Below, piece after piece: positions 1 through 11,679 of a stretch of 64,000 bases of DNA. The DNA comes from Fomitopsis serialis (Eukaryota > Basidiomycota > Agaricomycetes > Polyporales > Fomitopsidaceae), in assembly GCF_022376445.1 (NCBI RefSeq), contig NW_025955055.1, positions 91,413 through 155,412 on the forward strand, written 5' to 3'. The notes beneath the pieces are model-generated. The model was not told the DNA's origin. It did not search any database and was given only the letters and a program-made list of their open reading frames with translations. Numbering within the stretch: position 1 is the first letter of the stretch; each line of letters opens with the position of its first letter. The position numbers were made by a program, and so were the translations under genes.

Positions 1-212
1 ACTGTGTTTGCCCCGACGAGTCTCTTGATTCCGAGTTGGTCAATCCTATGAGTAACTGAGTGCCCCCAAGCTTAATTCTTTGATTCACACAGCTGTTATA
101 ACATGTGGCTAGATCTATGGCATATTCCTACTGTATTTAGTCACTTGGTCGAGAGGACTGGAGAACCGACAGGCTCGAAAGAGTGGCTCCGAGGCAAACA
201 CAGTACAACAGA

Positions 213-420
213 GACATGACATGACGCGCCGCGCCGTGCCACGACTTGACATGACATGACACGACGCGACATGACATGACATGACATGCCACGCCGTGAC
301 ATGACACGACGCGACGCGACACGACACGACATGACGCGACGCGACTTGCCATGACACGACTTGACGCGACCTGCCGCGACGCAACGTGACATGCCGCGAC
401 GCGACGTGACTTGCCGCCAC
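213..420. repeat. Imperfect period-5 tandem repeat
   Basis: About 40 units of 5 bp follow the pattern N-Y-G-M-C (mostly ATGAC, ACGAC, GCGAC, TTGAC, CTGCC). Because the period is 5, every frame repeats every 15 bp and long stop-free minus-strand readings appear (rich in Ser, Cys, His, Val and Arg); these are not genes. The second unit position alternates C or T before G, as expected if CpG-containing units decayed to TpG by deamination. A short array of the same kind lies near 52,450. Confidence 0.9.
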
Positions 421-561
421 CGTGCATTGTGCCACCAGTATTACGTAATTCCCTTCAGCGAGGCTTCGAGTTCCGAGTGTGGCGGTCAATGGTCCATCTG
501 AACTAATTGTCTTCATTCTCATCTATTGTCGGTCACAGTGTCACTCGTAATCGGCGCGGAC

Positions 562-735
562 ACTTTAAGTATCCCAGCCTGTGATACCATAATGGGAAAC
601 TTTAAGCATTCCATTCTGGGATACTTAAAGTATCTACGATTTCGGTATCCGCATATACAGTATCCGGAGCGAGGTTACTTTAAGTATTTCATACGGTATC
701 GCATAGGGTATCGCACGTGCAGATACTTTGTTATG
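562..735. repeat. Inverted-repeat cluster built on ACTTTAAGTATC
   Basis: The 16-mer at 562-577 is repeated as a perfect reverse complement at 616-631, around a 38-nt loop. The right arm itself contains the palindrome gatacttaaagtatc (620-634). Further degenerate copies of the motif lie near 597 and 673, and GGTATC-type hexamers recur to 735. The block overlaps no supported gene. It could be a MITE relic or a protein-binding cluster. Confidence 0.7.
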
Positions 736-2734
736 CTTGCTGTGACTGCCTCAGACAATTGAATCTCGGCCGTTCTGAGCATTGATGCCCTCTCAACATC
801 TTCATGCACTCTCCATTTCGCTAGCTTTCTGTGATTCATGGCTACTTGTGGATATGCTGATTGTATTCTTATCTCATGAAGGAAGTCCTTGATTCACCGA
901 GTAACCTAACCAGCCAAGACTCAGATCCCCGTTCGTGTCCGAGTCGCCTCAATCATGTCATGTACACTGCACTTTCACCTCGCGAACACTACCTCTTCAC
1001 TGCGCGCGAGTCAGGCTGAAGTCATCGCGCAAAGCTATCATCCCGCCGATTGAACATGTATCTCTCAACTCGGTGACATCTCCGTGCGCACAGAATTTGC
1101 CCCGGTACGTGGTTTCACTGGCAAGGCGCAGTATATCAATTGCTATCGGTGCGACGGCAGTGCAGATTATATCCGCGACAATGTCTTCACGATTTTAACA
1201 AGCCCAACATTACAAGAGCGAAGGTTGTAATACGCCGACAAACCTAAGCACTACGAAACTTGACTATGTCGAACTAAGCACCACGGTACTTGCTCCGACG
1301 GTCGTCTCTTGCTGTCCGAACTCTTCGCAGGTATGAGACCTGATACCGAGTTGTGTTTCACCTGCCACCGATCGCGGACCCAACCACTGAAATCTTTCCT
1401 GAGCGTCGTCGCAGAGGCAATCTGAGCGCAAGCTGGCGTGCTTGCACGCCATCTACTGGCCCCGAGCCCCGAGTCCATAAAACATGATCATCGGAGTACG
1501 ATGATCTCGTCTCCCACAAAGCATTTCATTCCGGGGGAGGATAATATGAGACCGCGCAGGCCATCGACTTCGCCGCGAGAGCGGACGCCCTCGGACGCCT
1601 GGTTGCTCCGGGATCTGGGAACACGCACACGTTGATAATTGGATTCCGAACACTGGCCAGGAGATACAGTATTGTCCCCATATCCGTCGCCCCCAAATCC
1701 GACACGACTGAGATTGCGCATAAGGCTACCTGGTCAGACACTGAGAAAGCTTCGCTTCCGAGGCGTACCGAGAGCTGTCCGAACAAGACACAGATGTGCA
1801 CAAAAGAGGCACGAAACAACCCGATCTGCAGCGAGACGGAGGCGGAGATAGAGGCCAGCGGAGGGTTCAGGAGAGGATTCGCAGGAGACGTGGGAGCCCG
1901 AGTGTTGCCAACAACAGATCCGAGGGAGGGATGTCTGCCAGGACGTCCAGGCAGCGCGGCACACGCCGGACACTAGAAGCAGTCTGGGGCTTCTTGAGAG
2001 GATAGACGTGGCCGACGTATAGCAGGAGTCGTGATTGACGTACATTCGGAATGGAGCAGCAGGCTTGTGACCTGAGTTCATAGGTAATGTAAGGACTGCG
2101 TACGGCGACAGTAACCACGGCCCAGGCCTGAAATCATGGGCTGTACCAAAAGATGGGACATGTCTCCGAATGCCGAATGAGCGGTGTGTCCAGCGGCCGC
2201 GGACGTGCGCCGAAGGTCACGCAGAGGGGAATGCAGCCCGATGCGGTCAGTTGGGTCTTCGCGGGAAGGAGAGGGGGAAGATCCGGATGCGACTAGATGA
2301 GTGCGCGGGCGATCGCGCAAAGATACGGGGTGGGGGAGGACAGTACGTGTCGTTGCGTAAATACGCGCAGTTCCATCGACAGGGTCCATCATCAGGCTGC
2401 AGAGGAGACGGGGACAGACGATGCATTTTGAGCTGATGGTGGGCGCAGGGAGGGTGATGGTCGTCGCACAAGCAGCGCAGGTGTCAGTGTGTCAGGGAGG
2501 TTTATAGGACGGGGGCAGGGATTGGGCGGCGGTGAGGAGAGAATGGCGAATGTCGACGCGTGATAGACGCGTGGGTGGCGAGCCTCTGCGCGCCTGTCGC
2601 GTGCCCGCCGGTGCACGCGATCCTATGTGCCCTTCCGAGCGAGGACCTGTGTCTGCGTTTCGTCCTGCCAATCCATCTCGTTCCATTCGTCGCAACCCGT
2701 CACTGCGTCCGTTGCCGCCGCCTCCTCTGCTTAA
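736..2734. other. Gene-free interval upstream of DUG2
   Basis: No open reading frame here looks like a conserved protein. The longer stop-free readings on either strand are low-complexity or mutually overlapping, and none has convincing splice-bounded continuation. The last few hundred bases presumably contain the DUG2 promoter. No TATA box can be placed with confidence. Confidence 0.6.
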
Positions 2735-5700
2735 ATGGTCGCAAGTTCGAGCCCGAGCCCGACCATTCCTCACCGTACGTCACCTCCATGTGCGTCCTCG
2801 CACCCTACCCCCAGCCCGCTCACCTCTTCCGCGATCGCGACGATTCAGCATCCCTCAGTCGTCCCTTTGACAGCGCAGAGCGTCCCCCGCGACTCTTCCA
2901 CAGCCTCCGCCAGGAGCGCAACTCCGTCCTCAGCCTCGCCGCTGACTCGGCCCATCTCTTCAGCGGAGGACCCACCGGGGACATCTCCGTCAGTCCGCGT
3001 CGTCGCCGTCGTCTGCGTCATGCTGAGCAGCCTTGTGATGTGGCATAGGTATGGGACAAAGACACCCTCAAGCTCAAAGCCACCCTCAGGGGACACACCG
3101 GCAGCATCCTCGCCCTCGAGTACGCCGCCGACAAAGACTGGCTCTTTAGTGCATCTGGTGCGTCAACCCTCCCTGTCATTCTACTCCGGGTACTCAACCG
3201 ACCATCGCCTCCCCATCGCAGGGGACAGTACGATCCGTGTACGTATACCCCGCCCGTGCTTTCTTCTGCTCTCATGCGTCCCGCCTCCCGTGTCTAGGTC
3301 TGGTCCACGCGCACCCTCTCGCCCCTCTACCTCATCAACCCCCACGGCGAAAATGACGCCGGCGATCTCTTCTCCCTCGTCTGGTGCCCCGTCCTCCAGA
3401 CAGTCTACTTCGGCTGCCAAGACACCTCCCTCCAGTGGTTCACCTTCCCCTCCGCGGTCCACTCGCAAGCGACCTCGCCCTCCTCCGTCCACTTCATCAA
3501 CGACGACCCGACATCAAGCGGCCGCTCGACACCCACCTCTTCGCGGCGCGCACACAAGTTCTTCGACAGCTACCCCCAGTACACCCGCCGCCCCGCCGAC
3601 CTCTTCGCGCGCAACCCGACGTGCTCCAACTTCCACGCGTCACAGTCCAACGTGCACACCCATGGCGTTTCGCTCCCGCCGACACCGCCCTCGTCCTCCT
3701 CGTCGCTGCCCAGCACGTCCGGGTCCCCGCCGCGGGGCGACCCCTCCCCGCATCGCCCGCTCGTCGTGCTCCAGGTCGAGCCCTCCAACGTGATCTACTC
3801 CGCGCACTACGGCTACATCTACTGCATGGCGCTCGTGCCGAGCGTCCGCGAAGGCTCCGACGACCCGCCCTTCGACCTCGCGAGCGAGCGGCGCGACCTG
3901 CAGCTCGTCACAGGGTCCGGCGACGAGTCCGTCAAGGTCCGTGCGCCGTTTCTCCGTCCCTCCTAAACCGCGCGCGCTGATTGGCTGTGCGATCCTCCTC
4001 CGCGGCTTCCCTGCTTCGCAACTCAAAACCGTAATCGCCGCGGGGAACAGCTGTGGCAGCTCGCGCCCGCGAACCCGACGCCGATCCTGCTGCACACGTT
4101 CGAGTGCTGCATGGGCGCGGTGCTCGCCGTCGTCGTCCGCGGCGAGACGATCTACGCGGGGTGCCAGGACGGCCACCTCAAGGTGTGGGACCTCGAGACG
4201 CGCACGCTCGTGCGGGTGCTCATCACGAGCGAGGTTAGGGTTTCCCCCACTGTGTTCGTGACTGCTGACCGACCCCGGCCGGATCCTCTCTCTCTTTGTG
4301 CAACAGAATGTCGACATCCTTTCATTAAGCATGCTCAAGTCGGATCTCTACGTCTGCCTGGCGAATGGCGAGGTGCAGGTACGTCAGGCGCTTCTCGCGG
4401 GGACCTCGCTGACCGCGATGGCGCCAGCGGTGGTCCGCGCAGTTCGAGCACACCGCGTCGTGGAAGGCGCACGACGGGATCGTGCTGACGTCGATCGTCA
4501 CGCGGCTCTGCGCGCCGGCCGCCGTTGACGAGGGCATCCTGGTGGACGGCGACGCGCCCGAGCACGACGGCATCAAGTTTGCGCTCGTCACGGGCGCGAA
4601 CGACGACCAGATGAAGGTGCGTTACGTCTGGCGTGGATTTGGCTTTGGGCAGGCATCTGATCGCGTGCTCGTTCGCTCGCAGATCTGGGAGGTCGACCCG
4701 CCGAAAGCGCGGAAGAGCGCGCACCTGTCGCTCCTCACCGACCCCGACATGGAATGGGGAGACTCCGGCAATGGTGCGTCCCCCCCACTTCGCACCGCGT
4801 GCAGCCCGGTGACCCGCGGATCTCGCAGAAACGATGGTGTACGCGCTCTCGAAATTCGTGTCTATCCCGAGCGTCAGCAACTCGCCGGCGCATCGCGAAG
4901 ACTGTCGCCAGGCCGCGATCTGGTTGCGCAAGTGCTTCACGCAGCTCGGCGCGGAGGCGTGCTTGGTAAGTCCTCGGCGAGGCTCCGCGGTGGCCCGCGC
5001 GATTTGTGCTGACGCGGTGCCTGTCGGACGCAGTTGCCCACGGGCGAGACCACGAACCCGCTCGTGCTGGGCAACTTCCGTGGGAACCAGACGAAGCGCA
5101 GGCGGCCACGAATCCTGTTCTACGGGTGCGTCAGCTCTATCAGAGTCGTGCCGCTGTTTCTCCGCGGCTGACGCCCGCCCCCCGTATTCGCCTTTGCAAA
5201 GCCACTACGACGTCATCGCGGCGTCGCACCACGGGTGGTACTCGGACCCGTTCACGCTCACGGGTAGGAATGGCTACCTCTATGGCCGTGGCGCGACGGA
5301 CAACAAGGGCCCGGTCATGGCAGTCGCGTGTGCGGCGGCTGAGCTTCTCGGGAGGCGCGCGTTGGACCTGGACTTGGTCATGCTGATTGAAGGAGAGGAG
5401 GAGGCGGGGAGCGGGGGCTTCGTGGAGGCTGTGAAGCGGAACAAGGTCTGTAGCTGTAGCCTACATAGCGCGTTATCTCTTGGCCTTGAACTGAAGACTC
5501 GTGTGCACGGCAGAATGCGATCGGGCCCGTCGATGCTATTCTTGTGAGGTGAGTGGCTTCGCTTTCTCACCGATGTGATTCGTTAAGGTTTCTCACCTTG
5601 GGGACACAGCAATTCCACGTGGATCGCGGAGGACACGCCCTGCATTACCTACGGTCTGCGCGGCGTCGTGCACTGCAATGTCCAAGTGAGTCTACATCGG

Positions 5701-6834
5701 GACGACGTGGCTTATTCCTGGCTCACACCGCACGTAGATCTCGAGTGAAGGCCCCGATCGCCACTCCGGTGTTGACGGCGGCGTGACGGTAGAGCCCATG
5801 CTCGACATGTGAGTCATGCCACGGTACCACCCTGTCGGCCCTGGCACGCTGACCTCGGCACCAATCAGGCTCAAGCTCCTGGGAACGTTGACAGACGGCC
5901 AGAACATGGTTTCCATCCCTGGCTTCTGTGAGTACCCTCCAAGTCTCTCGGCCGAGCGATGCATCTGATGCGCCTGCGTAGATGACAATGTGCTGCCCTG
6001 CACGGACCAGGAAAAAGGGGTCTATGCTGTGCTAGCGAACATCACGAAGACGCCAGCCGCGCATTTGTCGTCTCGCTGGCGGGAACCGTCGCTGACGGTG
6101 CACAATGTGGAGGTGTCTGGGCCCAGAAGTGAGTTCTCTGTTTCTCTCTTGCCATTCGGTGGGGAGTACTGAATGCTCTTCACAGATTCTACGGTGATCC
6201 CTGCAACTGTGAAAGCGCACGTCTCAGTACGGATCGTGCCCGACCAGGACCTAGAGACCATCGCGAATAGCCTGCGCGAACATCTGACTGCTGCGTTCGT
6301 GACGATGCAGTCACCAAACAAGCTCAAGGTAGATCTCTCCACGTCTTGTTAATCCTGCTATCTCGACTGAGTGCCACGGTCGTAGGTCAGCATTGATCAT
6401 ACGGCGGACTGGTGGCTGGGAGACCTCGACGGCCCCTGGTTCCACGCGCTCGAGACCGCTGTTCAAGCAGAGTGGGGCGTAGAGCCCTTGCGTATCAGGG
6501 AAGGAGGGGTACGCTGCTAGCCCGTTCTTCTGCTTAACCGAGCACTGACTCGTAGTGCCCTAGTCTATACCGTCCGTTCCCTACCTTGAAAAGGAGTTCT
6601 CGTGCCATGCACTCCATCTTCCCCTCGGTCAGAGCTCGGTGAGTAAAGCGATGGATTCGCGTCACCCATGTGCTGACATCTCGACAGGACGAGGCGCACT
6701 TGCCGAACGAGAGAATCTCGCTGTCCAACCTCCGAAGGGGAAAGCAAGTCGTCGAGCGGTTCCTGCTCAACGTCGGCAAGTCGGACTTGCCCCGGTCACC
6801 TACGGATCCTGACCTCCCGGGCCTTAACTTCTGA
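2735..6834 (+). CDS. DUG2: Dug2-type WD40/M20 peptidase (glutathione degradation)
   Basis: Known role: with Dug3, Dug2 forms the amidotransferase that removes glutamate from glutathione in the cytosol. The N-terminal half encodes WD40 blades, seen as VWDKDTLKLKATLRGHTGS near 3,052 and GHLKVWDLETRTLV near 4,170. The C-terminal half is an M20 peptidase, with the metal-site region HYDVIAASHHGWYSDPF near 5,204, GRGATDNKGP near 5,290 and EGEEEAGSGG near 5,390. Many 50-90 nt GT-AG introns are needed, for example GDIS|VWDK with donor gtcagt near 2,988. The end is fixed by PTDPDLPGLNF then TGA at 6,832-6,834. The start is uncertain: ATG 2,735 has good context but lies one frame away from the first WD40 exon, so a missing base or another ATG (2,788 or 2,560) is possible. 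Confidence 0.88.
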
Positions 6835-7041
6835 TTGAGGTATCGCTTCAAGGTCAAGTAACATCGTGCCAAAAGTTATCGTAAGATCGTCTTAGTCTCG
6901 CTACGCACTGCGCATTCTTAATACCCGCATATAAGTTCTGTGTATCTATACATTGGGACATTCTTCGGATATCCGTTTCGTGTACATTTGGAACTGTATC
7001 TTCACTTTTTGTTGTATATCTTGTACGCTTTGCTAAAACCT

Positions 7042-7584
7042 TCATAACGTCAGAGGAAATAATTGACCTTTGCCATCTAGCTGACCTTTAGCGATGCGCT
7101 GACCGAGTCTCTCCATGGTCCGCTGCGGTTCGAGCCTCGTCTTTGAGCTGCGACCCATCAGGCCTTCAGGGTCTGCGGGGATGATGAGCGGCTCGTTTGA
7201 GAGCACCCTGCCCGCCACATCGGCCACTGCTTCCGTTTCTCTAGCTTCTGCACGATGGACCAACCTCTCCGCATCGAGCACGCTGCAATGGTGGTGCCAC
7301 GCCAGGAGGGCAAAAACTCCAAACAAGCCGCTCAGCGTTGCTGCCACGAGGAGCGCGAATGCAGTCTTTCTTTGCACCTTAAACCGGGGTACATAGGCTT
7401 CATGAGGTCTGGGGCGACCATGATACGGCAGTGTAATAATACGCAGTTCAATGATTGTATGAAGTACTGGGGCGTACGTATACTGCGCCGAGTCTGCATT
7501 TTCCTCCGCTGTATGTTTTCCGACAAAGTAGTAAGAGGCTGCCCTGAATGGCCGTATACGTAGCCGCACTTCGATGGCAGCCAA
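7042..7584 (-). CDS. Possible small single-pass membrane protein
   Basis: This open frame of up to 180 residues has one clear hydrophobic helix (TAFALLVAATLSGLFGVFAL) preceded by Lys/Arg and followed by a charged segment rich in Ala, Glu and Arg. The tail is polar. It converges on DUG2, about 200 bp from that stop. I recognise no family. The upstream third of the frame is less protein-like, so the true start may be further in, or an upstream exon may be missed. It may also be a chance frame. Confidence 0.35.
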   Translation of the reverse strand: MAAIEVRLRIRPFRAASYYFVGKHTAEENADSAQYTYAPVLHTIIELRIITLPYHGRPRPHEAYVPRFKVQRKTAFALLVAATLSGLFGVFALLAWHHHCSVLDAERLVHRAEARETEAVADVAGRVLSNEPLIIPADPEGLMGRSSKTRLEPQRTMERLGQRIAKGQLDGKGQLFPLTL

Positions 7585-8478
7585 GCAGGCGAGGTCAAAG
7601 GCACATGGGAGGCCAACTACTTGAACTTGGCGACGCAGTACGCCATGTATTGCAATTCCAGCGTGTGACCGCCTGTAATCCGGTATCAGCCTGGACCTTC
7701 CAGAGGAGACCTTAGATGCAGGACTGTGATCGCCACCCCTACTATGGCTTCTGAGTGACAGGGATCCATGGGTGTGCCCATTCCTGAGGACGACGTGTCC
7801 AAATCAGCGACTCGTCATGTCAACATGTTGGTCAATCGTTCGAAAGGACACATTGTGACGAACCAGGCTGTACAGCCGCTTTGTTACATGAGTGCATTAG
7901 TATGTATCATCATGCGGGGCTGTCCTTTCGCCGATCACGGAGCGGACTCGAGGGCTCCGACCTGAGAATTCAACAAGAACGCCAAGCAACGGCGAGTCTA
8001 GCATTTGCTGACGAAGTGCTACACAGCGGTATACAGAATCGCTACCATGCCGCAAGTACCAGGTACCGAATATTATACACAGTTTTGGGGGATACTAGAT
8101 GGGTCAACGGCGATGACCGCGATGGATAGATGAGAGCAGAATAGATAGCGAGCGAGTCCGTGGTCCGTGAAGGATGGTATGTCTGGTAAGCAGGTAGTGC
8201 GGCTCTGCGCGAGCGCGATGCAAAGGTGGTACTAAGCGAGGGGCTAGGTAGGCAAACGAGTAGTAGGGTGGGTTGGGGTGTAGCTACATTGATCAAGGTG
8301 TCCGCGTCGAGTGGGCGCAGGCCGACCGCCCGCGGAGCAGCACTAATACTGTTGGTGATATTATTCCTTTCTCTTTCTCCTGTCTGTTGCAACTTCTCCA
8401 CAAGCATCGCAAAAACTTCATGTTGGGTGGGCCTTAGGCCGAGAGGGGGTACCAGTCGTCGGCCCAAGGTCCCGTCGT
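7585..8478. other. Intergenic interval with no feature seen
   Basis: Short open frames on both strands overlap each other and resemble no known protein. The interval lies upstream of the small membrane ORF and downstream of the Stealth gene, both on the minus strand. Confidence 0.5.
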
Positions 8479-11218
8479 TCAACGCCTCTCCCACTCCGCA
8501 GGCTCCGGCCACCTGTGTTCCTGCCATTCCTTGAACAGCGGCGCAACGTACTCCTCGTGGCCCTTCTCCACATCGTCGTTGATGCATATCAGTGCCGCGT
8601 CCGTCGTCTCGTCCACGCGCTGGAGCATCGCCTTCACCTGCTCCGTATGCAAGAGCATCTCGAACATTGCGGGCGTGTTCCCGACCACGTACCGGTACCG
8701 CTGCAGCACCCGCAGCGTCCACGCGCGCACGTTGCGCTCGCCCGCCGTGCCCATCACGCCGCGCAGCGAGAAGTCGCCGTCTTCAAAGCGAGGGACGAGC
8801 GGCAGGTGCGGCATCGTGTCAGACGGCTCTGCGAAACCAGGTATCTTGGCGGAGAGGTCGGCGAGTTGGCGTTCAGGAGCAGGGAGGAAAGCTGAGATGC
8901 CCAGATGTCCGCTCGCTCGTGCGAGGGCAGTGATGACTTCAACGTCACAACGGCATTTAGAGAGTGCGCACAGCATAACAAGGAGGAAAGCACGCACTGC
9001 AGTCACCGCACTGCGGGTTCTCAAACGCGACGTGCTTGAAGACGTCGGACGCACGCGAGTAGCCTGCGAAGCACTCATCATAGCTGATCGTACACGTCAG
9101 GAGGTCGTCTTCCGCAACGTCCGGTGTGACTCGACTGAAAGGCGCGCCCGTTCCGAGCCCAGCGTATGCGTACCCGTCCAGCGAGGCTGTTCATCCGTCA
9201 GCACACTTCATCGCACCGAGAGTAACATCTGAGCACTCACAAAACACATACGACGTCTTTCCCAATCCACCCTCCAAACCGCTCTCGCGCAGGGCACTCT
9301 CCACCCTCTCCCCCTCAAGCGTATACCGATGGTCCGCGGTCACAACTACTTCCCTGGCACCCACACCCTCCGCGCTCACCTGTGCCCACGCCCTCCGTTC
9401 CTCCTCCACGCCCCACGCATCGTCCACGCCCCCATGCCGCCCAACGACCCACGCCCACAAGAGTGCCTCCCTTGCGCGCTCGACAATAAAATGCGCATGG
9501 AGTAGCATCGTATTCACATCGCTCGGCGTACCGGGGCCCGCAGTCTCGCGGAAGAGATGGCCCGCGGCGCGCGCGAACGCGCCCGGCCAGACCGTCTCGA
9601 TCTCCGCGAGGATCGGCGCGGAGACGACCTTCGCTTCGTGCATGACGTACGGGCGGTGCCGCGCGCCGAAACGCTGGCCTGTGGGCAGGTACGGGTCAGT
9701 GGTGAGCGGTGCTTGGGAGGGCGCGGAGGGCGCGACGCACTGAGCATGAAGTTCGACTCGCCCATGCCCCGCCACTCGCCCTTCGTGAGCACGGTGGGCG
9801 GGTCAGGCGGGACCATGAGGCCGGTGTCGAGGTGCAGGACGATGCCGTACGCTGGATGAGTGTGAGGAATTGCGCTGCAGCCAAGGGTCGAGTGCACCCA
9901 CCGGGCGTGTAAAACGTCGCAGGCTGTAGCGGTACGCCAAAGAACAAATCATCGTTCTGGGAATGAGCTATTAACAACCGTGCGACGTCCAGGCACACAA
10001 TCGCTCACCATGTAGACACTGTATCAATGCGCGGCGGAATGTATGAGGTCGGCCGGGGCCGAGGGACGGTCATGAAGGTGCGAACCACTCACAAGTGATC
10101 AGAAATGCCTTTCACATGACCGAGCTGCGACTCAATGGCGAGGCTATAGAACGCAAACATGCCCGTCAGCGCCGCACCACGCCCGCCCGCACACCACGAT
10201 AATCCTTCACAGCTGCGGACGAGAAAAGCGCTGCTACGCACCTGTTGAAGTTGGTGCCGATGTACGGGCGGAAGATCTCGGCGTGGTGCACGATGTCGAG
10301 GCCGACGTCGCCGTCCTGCCAGCCGGCCCGCGTTTGCTTGGCGAGGTCGAGCCATTGTGGGATCTGCGAGAGGCGCCAGGAGGCGGACTGGGTGAAATTG
10401 GGGGAGGGGACAGGGAAGTCAGAGGTGAGGAGGAGCATGCGGTTGAGGTGGGGGCGGAAGGAGGCAAGGACGGAGCGGAATGAATGCCGGAGCTCGTCAT
10501 TGTCGCTATTCGCCTGGGATCAGCACTGAAAGCAAGGGGAGAGGGGGGCGAGGACATACCGGTACATACGGTCAGGCGTGCCCGTGGCGGATGGCCGCCA
10601 AGGATCCTTGGAGTCGTAGCGGTGCATGGCGTCCTTCTTGGCCTGCTGCTCGGAGAGGTCCGAGCCGTTCACCCATGTCCAGACAAAGTCGAACTTGGGC
10701 GGGTCCGGTGTGGAGCAGGGCACACCCTGGGCGAAATAGGCGTCGATGCATTCCACGGGCAGCGGGTCAGAATGCGGACGGAGCGTCGGTGGCGGGGGGG
10801 TGTCCTCCGGGAATACCTGAAAGAGAGGATAGGTCACGTTATGTGAGCTAATGGAAGACGGAACGGGTGGTGGCAGCGGTGTGGATGGGGATGGGGTAGG
10901 GACCGGACGAACAACAGTAGGGGTATAAGTTTGAGTAGGTACCTGAAAGGGCATATAAGAAGTGTGGAGAGACGCAAGGGTGTCGTAGTCGAGTTCATAG
11001 TCGTCCCAATCGCCGACGTAGAAGCGGACAACGTAGAAGAGAAGGGCAAGGGCGGGGGCGAACAAGATGATGAAGGTGCCCCGACGTCGAAGGAGCGAGC
11101 TCGAGTAGTCGGCAAAGCTCTTGGTCGGGGTGGCTGCCCACAGTGGAGTGAGCGGGAGGTAGATGGCGGAGTCGGGGCGGGGACGAGGGATGGAGAGACG
11201 AGGGACAGAAAGCCTCAT
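8479..11218 (-). CDS. Stealth-family sugar-phosphate transferase (Xpt1-like)
   Basis: The protein starts MRLSVPRLSIPRPRPDSAIY and has one TM near residues 45-65 (GTFIILFAPALALLFYVVRF), giving a type II Golgi layout. Stealth conserved regions follow in order: CR1 DFVWTWVNGSD near 10,690; CR2 RDNDELRHSFRSVL near 10,500, after an intron; CR3 NDDLFFGVPLQPATFY near 9,950; then EWRGMGESN near 9,770 and REALLWAWVVGRHGGVDD near 9,450. A late segment has DDLLTCTISYDECF and a CGDC motif near 9,020. The last exon ends PEPAEWERR at 8,479. Characterised fungal relatives include the Cryptococcus xylosylphosphotransferase Xpt1. The donor and acceptor sugars here are unknown. At least six introns are needed. 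Confidence 0.85.
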
Positions 11219-11679
11219 AATTGCATGCGGGGAAGAAGAAGAAGGAGGGGTGAAGGAGGTCATGCAACTTGTATGTAAGGATTCAACAAGACGCTGGGCA
11301 GCGAAGGTGCCGCCGCAGCACTCGGCAGCCGAGACACTCGTGAAGACGTGAACGGTGGAAGAGAGGCCGACGATGCCGGTGGCTATCGGACGGTGCGGCA
11401 GGCGGCACTCGCGGGGGCAGCGCACGGACGGGGATGGTGGTCGTCGGGAGGGAGGCGGTCGTGTGCTGCAGCCACCGCAACAGCGAGCTCGCCTCCGCCC
11501 GCTCGCTCCAAGCCACTCCAAGCCACCTCGGCTCCCCGGCACACACCCGATCGCCAGATCCTGCCACGATCGCCCCGGGCTTGGCACACCGGCCGGGTCC
11601 GCGCACCAGCTTAGGTAAGCCGCTCCGTCAGGGGTGATATCATTGAGGTGCTTATCTGATAACTAACCACCCTAATTAT

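Noticed and set aside
115..522. Overlapping minus-strand ORFs rich in Ser/His/Val/Cys
   Set aside because: They are readings of the period-5 tandem repeat, open in all frames because units lack stops on that strand.
526..762. 78-residue plus-strand ORF
   Set aside because: It spans the palindromic motif cluster; its Tyr/Arg-rich pattern reflects the repeated DNA motif.
8042..8722. 226-residue minus-strand frame at the Stealth 3' end
   Set aside because: It overlaps the last Stealth exon in another frame and has no family resemblance.
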